DNA from: Salibacteraceae bacterium
GTDB taxonomy: Bacteria; Bacteroidota; Bacteroidia; Flavobacteriales_G; Salibacteraceae
Direction: 5' to 3'
Assembly: GCA_023262195.1 (NCBI GenBank)
Contig: JALRDM010000283.1
Coordinates: 1 to 11,445 of the forward strand
Length of the DNA: 11,445 nt
The notes below the pieces were generated by a model. That model was given only the letters and a program-made list of their open reading frames with translations. It searched no databases and was not told where the DNA came from. The position numbers and the translations under genes are program-made. Shown here piece by piece: positions 5,334 to 11,445 of this stretch (its first letter is position 1; every line of letters starts with the position of its first letter).

Positions 5334-7061
5334 TTGCTCAATTAACCCTATTATTTCTTGGTTCGTGGGCGCAACTCGCAAGCATTTATTGGCTTGTTCC
5401 AAGGCCTTTTTTGCATCACCTTGAATAGCGTAAGTTTTTGCCAGGTTAAGGCAAATCGCCTCATCGTTTGGGTTTAGTGCGTAGGCTCTTTCAAAGCAAG
5501 TTCGTGCATTATCCATTTCTTGGGTGATGCCATAGGCTATGCCTAATTGCATCCAAGAGGTGGCGTCATTCGGGTTGAGTTTGGTGTAACGCCCCAACGC
5601 CTTTTTTACCCCTTCCCATTTTCCCAACTCTCCATAAATCTGACCTAAGTCGCGCTGAAACTCTTGTGCCTCATAGATGGCAAGTGCCTGCTCGATTAAC
5701 CGTGCGGCCGATTCATAGTAGGTTACTTTCTGTGCTTGATTGGTTGCAGTTTCGGCTTTATCACGATAGATGTTCGCTAGGTTGTGATGTGCCTTTGCGT
5801 TATTTGGGAGGTGTTCTATATCCGCAGCAAAAAGCGTTTCATCGTCCTTCCAATCTTTATTTCGATCAAAGGTTTTAGCCCCAAAGGCGGCTACCACCAA
5901 AAGGCCAAAACCCCAATAAATAAAGGGTTTGTTTAAGGTGAGTTTGTCCAACAGCTTGCCGAAGAACCACATAGAAAGCAAACACAAACCAAGGGACGGG
6001 ATGAATAGAAAACGCTCAGCCATGGTAGAGCCAATGATGAAAATGAAATTACTCACGGGAACGAGTGGTAGAATGGTGAACCCCAGCATCAATGTGAGGA
6101 TTTGATTTTCGATGTCAGCGTTGTTTTTAAATTGAAGCACGCGCCACACCAGTAATCCTACAATTGCGATTACGGTGATGATCACTTGAATGCTCGTGAA
6201 ATCGACCAGTGAAATGGAGTTGAAACTGTAGTCGTAGACCAATGGATGAGGCACAATGAGTAGTTTGAAGTACTCACCAATGATCCAAAACTTTGTGGCC
6301 AAAATGGAGGCACCACTTGCCCCCTGCACTAATGCGTTATCAAAGACATGATACTCCTGATCTTGCAAAAGATCGGTGACGGATAGGTATAAGGTCAGGT
6401 AAAACAATACCACCGCAGTGGGTACGATTGATTTTTTTACCGATGTTATGAGTGAATTTGATTTCCGCATTGCCAGTATTGGGAATATTGGAATAAGCGC
6501 AATGGCCGTCTCCTTCGAAAGCAAAGAGAGAAGGTAAAAAAGCCCTGCACCGATGAGGTTGAGGGTTTTTTCATTTTCAAGCCATTTCCAATAATTCATT
6601 AGGCTTAAACCAAAAAAGAGCAGGCAATAGATTTCATCTCGGCTTTTGATGTTGGCCACGACTTCGGTATGGATGGGGTGTGCGGCAAAAATCAACATCG
6701 CGATCAACAGCGAATGTTTGGGCAAGATTTCTAGACTCAGAAGCCATCGGTAAAGCACCACACATAAGAGTGCATAGAATAGTACATTCAAAAAATGTCC
6801 AGCCTTTGGACTATCACCAAAAAGACCTTTTTCAATGCTGAAACTCACCCCACTGATCGGACGATAGTTTCCGGCATCCTTTTTATTCAGGCCATACCAA
6901 TAACTATGCGTAAAGTGATCACCAATTCCAGAAAAGCCCTTTTGGGTGAAATCATTGAAAACGATGATTGCCTTATCATCCAAGGCATAATCGTGGTTTA
7001 AGGTGTTTGCATACAATCCAAAGGCTACAACTACGATTGAAATCTCTGGCCACCGCTTCAT
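5316..7061 (-). CDS. TMTC-like (DUF1736) GT-C membrane protein with C-terminal TPRs
   Basis: This is a 581-aa protein. Residues 1-400 are polytopic with GT-C hallmarks: an acidic pair D28-D29 in the first periplasmic loop, 'YRP' (66-68), 'HPIHTE' (128-133) followed by 'SRDEI', 'LLSKETA' (180-186), and 'AERFLFIPSLG' (348-358). This set is typical of the TMTC/DUF1736 group, whose animal members are O-mannosyltransferases. Residues about 403-575 hold TPR repeats, with recognisable 'LNPNDATSWMQLGIAY' (495-510) and 'LNPNDEAICLNLAKTYAIQGD' (529-549) units. The likely role is transfer of a lipid-linked sugar to protein or glycan on the periplasmic face, with the TPRs holding a partner. That role is inferred from the family. 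It diverges from the next GT-C gene across 46 bp and converges on the GT2 gene. Confidence 0.85.
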   Translation of the reverse strand: MKRWPEISIVVVAFGLYANTLNHDYALDDKAIIVFNDFTQKGFSGIGDHFTHSYWYGLNKKDAGNYRPISGVSFSIEKGLFGDSPKAGHFLNVLFYALLCVVLYRWLLSLEILPKHSLLIAMLIFAAHPIHTEVVANIKSRDEIYCLLFFGLSLMNYWKWLENEKTLNLIGAGLFYLLSLLSKETAIALIPIFPILAMRKSNSLITSVKKSIVPTAVVLFYLTLYLSVTDLLQDQEYHVFDNALVQGASGASILATKFWIIGEYFKLLIVPHPLVYDYSFNSISLVDFTSIQVIITVIAIVGLLVWRVLQFKNNADIENQILTLMLGFTILPLVPVSNFIFIIGSTMAERFLFIPSLGLCLLSMWFFGKLLDKLTLNKPFIYWGFGLLVVAAFGAKTFDRNKDWKDDETLFAADIEHLPNNAKAHHNLANIYRDKAETATNQAQKVTYYESAARLIEQALAIYEAQEFQRDLGQIYGELGKWEGVKKALGRYTKLNPNDATSWMQLGIAYGITQEMDNARTCFERAYALNPNDEAICLNLAKTYAIQGDAKKALEQANKCLRVAPTNQEIIGLIEQLNQSL

Positions 7062-7098
7062 GGATCAAACATCGCACATTTGCTCGAATTGCATACAC

Positions 7099-7106
7099 TA
7101 CTTTTG
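7099..7106 (+). promoter_or_regulatory. Possible -7 box directly before the GT-C gene
   Basis: TACTTTTG is an exact TAnnTTTG match ending 1 nt before the ATG at 7108. A TTTG lies 16 nt upstream (7079-7082), shorter than the usual 19. If used with a normal start site, the transcript would begin inside the called gene. So it is either chance or a hint of a leaderless or later start. Confidence 0.3.
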
Positions 7107-7107
7107 A

Positions 7108-8952
7108 ATGGCTACCGAATTTCATGACTTGAAACAGTATATCCAAAGACATATTTTCATCATTCTCATCATGGTGGTAGCTTTTGGACTTCGATTCTGG
7201 GAGTATTGGAATTTACCCTTCCAGCACGATGAGCTCAGCGCCCTGTTGCGCACCTATATTAATGGCTGGGATGGTTTTATTGAAACCTCGGTAAAACGAG
7301 ATAATCACCCAGCCGGGGTGCAGTTGTTGATTTGGGGACTCACTGCTTCTGGTGGTTATTCTGCTTGGTGGATTAAGCTTCCGTTTTTGCTTGCTGGAGT
7401 GTGGTCTATTTGGTTGACCTACGCTTTGGCTAACCGATTGGCCGGTCAATCTACAGCCTTGATTTCTGCTGCAATACTTTCGAGTGCGCAGTTGCACATA
7501 ACCTATAGTCAGTGGGCAAGGCCATATATTTTAGGACTCTGTGCTGTGCTAGTCGTGGCATGGCTACTTGTGCGAATTAGAGCTTCTGATGATGGCCGCA
7601 TCGAATGGTATATCCTGCTCATGATCGGAATTGCTGCTGCCGCATACACCCATTATTTCGCTTTGCTACAGGTCATATTATTGGTGGCGATCTCCTTGTA
7701 TGGTTTACCTAGAAGCAAGATCATTTATGTCATTAGTGCTTCGTTTTTATCAGCACTTATCTTTTTGCCGCACCTGTCCGTCACCTTGCACCATTTGAAT
7801 AGAGGCGGAATAGGTGAGTGGTTGCAACCCAAGGATTGGGACTATGGTTTTGAAGTAATTGCATACACCGCCAACTACTCTTGGTGGGTTGGTGGTCTGG
7901 TATTGGTGTTGTGTATCTCTGGAATGCTGAGATTTAATAATCACCTGAGTGGAGTAAGACTCGGCTTGCTGATTTTAGGAATACTCCCTTATATAATTGC
8001 CTTTGCTTATAGTCGGTTGGTCAATCCTCTATTACATCAAGGTGTGCTTTTCTTTTCGATTCCGTTTTTCGTGCTTTGGATGGCATCTTTTTCAGAGGTA
8101 AAACAACCTGTGATTGGATTTGCGGCAATGTTTCTTTTGGCCGTCAGTTCCACGGCTGTTGTGCAAGATCGGCTGCACTATTTTATCAATTATCAATCAG
8201 AATATGAAACGTCCATAATGTGGTTTGATGAGTTAAGCAATAAGGATGAAATGAAATTGGGTCACCTGCTGGATATCCGACAAGATTTCACCAGGCTCTA
8301 CAGCGATTGGGGGTTCGTGGATGCGGAAGACTTGGTGTTTGCCGATTCGCTTTGGACCAGAAATAATATCCAGGAATATCTTGATAAGCAACAAATGCCA
8401 TATTTCTTTTTTGCCATGACCAACGCCACACGTCCCGATCTTTTGGCGGCAGTTATCGATCACTATCCCTGCGTGGAGGAAGTGAAACACTATCATACGG
8501 GTGAGGCGTACTTATTAAGTAGGCGATGTGATACTCGAAACCTGATTGTAGACAAAGCAGTAGGAGATGAATATTTAAATCGAGAACCCAAGGCTTATTC
8601 CACCAACATGGATTGGACCGATTCCGCCTGGCCCGATCATAAAAACCTTCAACTCGTGGCTAGTGTGCGTGGTGAAGTTGAAAACAGTGCACTGGTAGTG
8701 ACTTCCTCAACGTTGAACGATTCAAAAACGTGGAGCGGTATCCAATTCATGGATTACCTCAATAAAAGCTACGATATTCAGCGTGCCTATCAATCCGTTT
8801 ATTTGAACGAGCTTGATTCAGAGACTGATCGCATCAAGGCATACGTTTGGTTGAATGAGTCGCCAGCGTTGCACCTCATTGGATTCGATGCTTACTATTT
8901 CCCATCAAACCCCTTTAAAGGAAAGCTTCACAGGCCTTTTGCAAAGCGCTGA
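7108..8952 (+). CDS. ArnT/PMT-like GT-C glycosyltransferase with a soluble C-terminal domain
   Basis: This is a 614-aa protein. The first helix (about 15-30) is followed by 'FQHDELSALLRTY', with the acidic pair D41-E42 expected in the first periplasmic loop of GT-C enzymes, then 'RDNHPAGVQLLIW' (64-76) and 'YSQWARPYILG' (133-143). All three resemble GT39/ArnT/PMT-type transferases that use polyprenyl-phosphate sugars. About ten helices reach residue 355. Residues 357-614 are soluble, with no membrane segment, and end in a probable beta-rich part. I recognise no family for this tail. The start at 7108 keeps the whole first helix, and the next Met (22) would cut it. The gene diverges from the TMTC-like gene. 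Its stop directly abuts the DUF72 stop. Acceptor and sugar are unknown. Confidence 0.82.
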   Translation: MATEFHDLKQYIQRHIFIILIMVVAFGLRFWEYWNLPFQHDELSALLRTYINGWDGFIETSVKRDNHPAGVQLLIWGLTASGGYSAWWIKLPFLLAGVWSIWLTYALANRLAGQSTALISAAILSSAQLHITYSQWARPYILGLCAVLVVAWLLVRIRASDDGRIEWYILLMIGIAAAAYTHYFALLQVILLVAISLYGLPRSKIIYVISASFLSALIFLPHLSVTLHHLNRGGIGEWLQPKDWDYGFEVIAYTANYSWWVGGLVLVLCISGMLRFNNHLSGVRLGLLILGILPYIIAFAYSRLVNPLLHQGVLFFSIPFFVLWMASFSEVKQPVIGFAAMFLLAVSSTAVVQDRLHYFINYQSEYETSIMWFDELSNKDEMKLGHLLDIRQDFTRLYSDWGFVDAEDLVFADSLWTRNNIQEYLDKQQMPYFFFAMTNATRPDLLAAVIDHYPCVEEVKHYHTGEAYLLSRRCDTRNLIVDKAVGDEYLNREPKAYSTNMDWTDSAWPDHKNLQLVASVRGEVENSALVVTSSTLNDSKTWSGIQFMDYLNKSYDIQRAYQSVYLNELDSETDRIKAYVWLNESPALHLIGFDAYYFPSNPFKGKLHRPFAKR

Positions 8953-9864
8953 TTAAAACAGTGTGGACTGTGATTTTCCTTCTTTGAATGATGGGCGCTT
9001 CACGGTGATTTCCGAATTTTGAGATAAAGCATCTGCCATGTATTCAATGAGTTTTGGTGAATCCAAAGCATCGTGTTGGTGCACAAAAAAGTAAACTTCT
9101 TTAAGTCCCATTTCTTTCCAGTATAGAAGCCGAGATATCCAATTGTCAATGCGCTGGTAATCGTTGGTGTGCAGGCCATTACCCACAAAACGAACAAAGG
9201 CCGTTTTGTTGGTCAAGCGCATATGCATAAGGTCTCTTCTGCCAGAAGTGTCGGTGATTACCGTGGCCATGTTGTGTTGCGTCAATGCATCAAACAACCG
9301 ACTCGAGTTTTCCGAATTCGAAAACCACTCTTGATGTCGCAGTTCTACGGCCAAAGAAATTTCTTGCGGCCAATCAGCGATGTAATCAAATAGTTGAACT
9401 CCGTTGGTCGGGTTAAAGTTGGGTGGCAATTGAAGGAAGCACGGCCCCAGCTTTTTTTCGAAATGCATAACCGCACTGCAGAAGTCGGTGGTTCGCTCAG
9501 CTGTGTTTCTGAGTCGATCCCAATGCGAGATGCCCTGAAAGATTTTCGGACAAAATCGGAAGGATTCTGGGGTCTCATCGCGCCATTTCTCAACTTGTGC
9601 AGCAGTTGGAATTTTGTAATGCGTGGGGCTCAATTCAACGGTGTCAAACTGTTTGGCATAGGCTAAGAGCATATCCTTTTGTCGAGTCTTTTCAGGGTAG
9701 TAATTTCCAATCCATCCTTTCTGTCCCCATCTTGAGCAACCAAGCTTCACATCCAATGACGTGCTTTTTACACCACCAAGCACGCTGTGATTTGCTCCTG
9801 GATCTTTGGGTAAGCTGAAATCTATCAGGGGTATTTGTTGTGGATCGACCTTACCAAATTGCAT
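8953..9864 (-). CDS. DUF72 (YecE-like) TIM-barrel-type protein
   Basis: This is a 303-aa protein of the DUF72 family, a TIM-barrel group without an established activity. Visible signatures are the first strand 'LGCSRWGQKGW' (41-51), 'YYPEKTRQKDML' (55-66), 'FDTVELSPTHYKIP' (73-86), 'FRFCPKIFQGISH' (102-114), 'FLQLPPNF' (143-150), 'LAVELRHQEWF' (171-181), 'ITDTSGRRD' (203-211) and 'FVRFVGN' (223-229). Near the C-terminus 'YFFVHQHD' (258-265) replaces the 'YVYFNN' seen in many enteric members, a variant I associate with Bacteroidota. Residues 1-38 are an N-terminal extension before the barrel. The ATG at 9862-9864 was chosen as the first in frame. It has no membrane segment and is probably cytoplasmic. 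No functional link to its neighbours is evident. Confidence 0.9.
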   Translation of the reverse strand: MQFGKVDPQQIPLIDFSLPKDPGANHSVLGGVKSTSLDVKLGCSRWGQKGWIGNYYPEKTRQKDMLLAYAKQFDTVELSPTHYKIPTAAQVEKWRDETPESFRFCPKIFQGISHWDRLRNTAERTTDFCSAVMHFEKKLGPCFLQLPPNFNPTNGVQLFDYIADWPQEISLAVELRHQEWFSNSENSSRLFDALTQHNMATVITDTSGRRDLMHMRLTNKTAFVRFVGNGLHTNDYQRIDNWISRLLYWKEMGLKEVYFFVHQHDALDSPKLIEYMADALSQNSEITVKRPSFKEGKSQSTLF

Positions 9865-10001
9865 GCATCGAATGTAGAAATCTGTTTGGATTGCCTATGG
9901 GGGAGCTTGCGATTTAGCTGGATTTGAGGCCGTTAAAAACTGTTTGACATCTGTCGGCAGCAGTTGTACGTCTTAATTCAATAATTGGCACATTTGAACT
10001 C

Positions 10002-11445
10002 ATGCGGAAGCAAGCCCTTGTTTTTGTTTTTTCTATCCTCTTGATTGGCATTTTTGGTTGCAGGCGAGAAATGAATCTGGCTTCTTGGGATACCGATCTT
10101 TTGGCTCCAGCGGCCCACGGCTCTATCAACTTCTATAATTATCTGCCCGAAGAAAACTTTGTGGAGGAATCAGGCAATTTGATACACCTTGTTGCTGAAG
10201 ATACCCTTATCAGCTTAGGACTAGACACCCTTATTGGAATTCCAGATTATAGCATTGATACTGGTTTTTTCTTTCCGCTTTCCATCCCCGTGCAGCCTGG
10301 CCAACCCTTTTTTGTTGATACCAGCGAAACCACGTTTGATTTAAAAGATGTGCGGCTCACCGAAGCCATCATCCGCAATTCTAGAATTCGAGTAGATATT
10401 CGAAACACCCTTGATCAAGATGTACTTTTTCAATACTCGATTGAAAGCGCCTCGATCGATGGAGACACCTTTCGCGTAAGCGAGCGCATTGATGGCAATT
10501 CTTCTTTTTCTAAGGAATACGACCTTAATGGATACACGTTAAACCTGAGAGGGTTGAAGCAGAATAAAGTAAATACGGTGGCTACCACCATAGTGGCCAT
10601 GGTGCATCCTGACTTGGTTGGTACACAGCAACTCAAGGCAGGTGATCGATTTGATATCTCAAACACAGTAACCAACGTTATTCCCGAATACGTTACGGGA
10701 TATTTTGGCAATCAGGTCGCGGAGTTCAATGAAAGCGAAGGACTGGATGTGTTTGATTTAGTTGACTTTGAGTCTGTTGATATCACTGAGTTTAGTCTTG
10801 ATTTGATAGTAGACAATGGCATCGGAGCCGACTTGGGTTTGGATGTGCGTGAAATCAGTTCGAGCAATTCAGAGACGGGCGACTTTGCGTCATTAAATCA
10901 TGAGATTGTAGGGAGCCCGCAGCAGTTTACACGAGCCATTGATTTGGGTAATGAGCAAAACCCAGTAAAACATCAGCGCAAGGTTTATTCCTTTACCCAT
11001 GAGAATAGCAATTTGGATGAACTTCTCGAATTGAAGCCCAATAGCATCCTTGCAGATGTGGCGATAAATGTTAACCCGCTTGGAAATGTATCTCTCGGGA
11101 ATGACTTTGCATACTATGGCCACAATCTAAGTGCCTACATGCAGCTAGATATTCCTTTGATAGTAGCAGCTAAAGGGGTGTCACTTGTAGACACGATTGA
11201 TTTCAGCTTTGATTCTCAAACAGAAGATGAGGCGATTGAGCGATTGAATTCGGGATTTATTCGTGCATACCTTTCCAATGATTACCCCATTGATGGGACA
11301 TTACAATTCAGCTTTCTCGACTCGAACAAGCTGGTACTTTTTGATTTGTTTGAAACTCCCTCGCTGGTCTTGGGAGCTGAAATCAACGCCAATGATGATG
11401 TAATACCCACGAGGAGCCAAGCCGATGTTCCAATTGACAGTGAGA
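10002..11445 (+). CDS. Long lipoprotein of unknown function, 3'-truncated by the window
   Basis: The frame is open from the ATG at 10002 to the last base (481 codons, no stop), so the gene is incomplete here. The N-terminus is a lipoprotein signal, with hydrophobic residues 5-19 and lipobox 'IFGC' (Cys20). 'SWDTDLLAPAAHGSINFYN' follows (28-46), a start I recall from unnamed Bacteroidota lipoproteins of about 500-600 residues. The mature part is rich in D, S, T, I and V, alternates as beta strands do, and lacks membrane segments, so a chain of beta-sandwich-like domains is likely. No enzyme motif is visible. An outer-membrane or surface location is inferred. A weak -7 match (CACATTTG, 9989-9996) lies 5 nt before the ATG. 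Several minus-strand frames under it are shadows. Confidence 0.85.
   Translation, partial: MRKQALVFVFSILLIGIFGCRREMNLASWDTDLLAPAAHGSINFYNYLPEENFVEESGNLIHLVAEDTLISLGLDTLIGIPDYSIDTGFFFPLSIPVQPGQPFFVDTSETTFDLKDVRLTEAIIRNSRIRVDIRNTLDQDVLFQYSIESASIDGDTFRVSERIDGNSSFSKEYDLNGYTLNLRGLKQNKVNTVATTIVAMVHPDLVGTQQLKAGDRFDISNTVTNVIPEYVTGYFGNQVAEFNESEGLDVFDLVDFESVDITEFSLDLIVDNGIGADLGLDVREISSSNSETGDFASLNHEIVGSPQQFTRAIDLGNEQNPVKHQRKVYSFTHENSNLDELLELKPNSILADVAINVNPLGNVSLGNDFAYYGHNLSAYMQLDIPLIVAAKGVSLVDTIDFSFDSQTEDEAIERLNSGFIRAYLSNDYPIDGTLQFSFLDSNKLVLFDLFETPSLVLGAEINANDDVIPTRSQADVPIDSE

Noticed and set aside
9869..9876. TACATTCG as a -7 box for the DUF72 gene (minus strand), with the same word at 336-343 before the first gene
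   Set aside because: Each has one mismatch to TAnnTTTG and no -33 box. Near matches like this are expected by chance in a 50-nt window roughly one time in four.
10430..11123. Minus-strand frames at 10430-10711 and 10893-11123
   Set aside because: They are shadows of the open plus-strand lipoprotein frame, which has a clear signal peptide and no stops.

Overview
The window looks like a chromosomal segment of an aerobic, probably marine or free-living member of the Bacteroidota (Flavobacteriia/Cryomorphaceae-like; inferred, not proven). The reasons are the gene content (a DUF4173-type membrane protein, DUF4199 beside a GT2 glycosyltransferase, a YtxJ/BrxC bacilliredoxin, a Cys-rich lipoprotein with 'NYDP.A..DG.C' repeats, and a 'WDTDLLAP' lipoprotein), the exact TAnnTTTG promoter elements of the Bacteroidota primary sigma factor, and the absence of obvious Shine-Dalgarno sequences. 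No mobile element, phage gene, tRNA, rRNA or CRISPR array was seen. Base composition looks fairly even and moderate.

Layout. 1-331 (-): N-terminus of an unidentified exported or anchored protein that runs off the window. 332-608: a non-coding gap filled from 407 to 609 by a drifting 7-bp-periodic repeat array that runs into the stop codon of the next gene. 609-2120 (-): polytopic DUF4173-type membrane protein. 2205-2497 (-): a 77-aa basic protein followed by a clear intrinsic terminator. 2613-3509 (+): a promoter, then a YtxJ/BrxC bacilliredoxin overlapping by 4 nt a Cys-rich lipoprotein gene. 3510-3844: a gap holding, on the minus strand, a complete signal recognition particle RNA gene (ffs) with its own promoter and a T-run terminator. 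This gene is not protein coding and ORF searches miss it.

3822-5333 (+): a promoter, then a DUF4199 membrane protein overlapping a polyprenyl-phosphate-type GT2 glycosyltransferase. 5316-7061 (-): a TMTC/DUF1736-type GT-C membrane protein with C-terminal TPRs, whose stop overlaps the GT2 stop tail to tail. 7108-8952 (+): an ArnT/PMT-like GT-C protein with a large soluble C-terminal domain, divergent from the TMTC-like gene. 8953-9864 (-): a DUF72 (YecE-like) protein whose stop directly abuts the preceding stop. 10002-11445 (+): a long lipoprotein running off the right edge.

How they may work together. The three glycosyltransferases in 4371-8952 form a plausible lipid-linked sugar module. The GT2 enzyme would load a sugar onto polyprenyl phosphate on the cytoplasmic face, and the two GT-C proteins would use such donors on the periplasmic face. 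This is an inference from family membership and proximity. They are not one operon, because strands alternate. The YtxJ-lipoprotein pair suggests coupled expression of a thiol-redox protein and a Cys-rich envelope protein. I see no clear new defence or mobile system. The least explained structure is the 7-bp phase-locked array.
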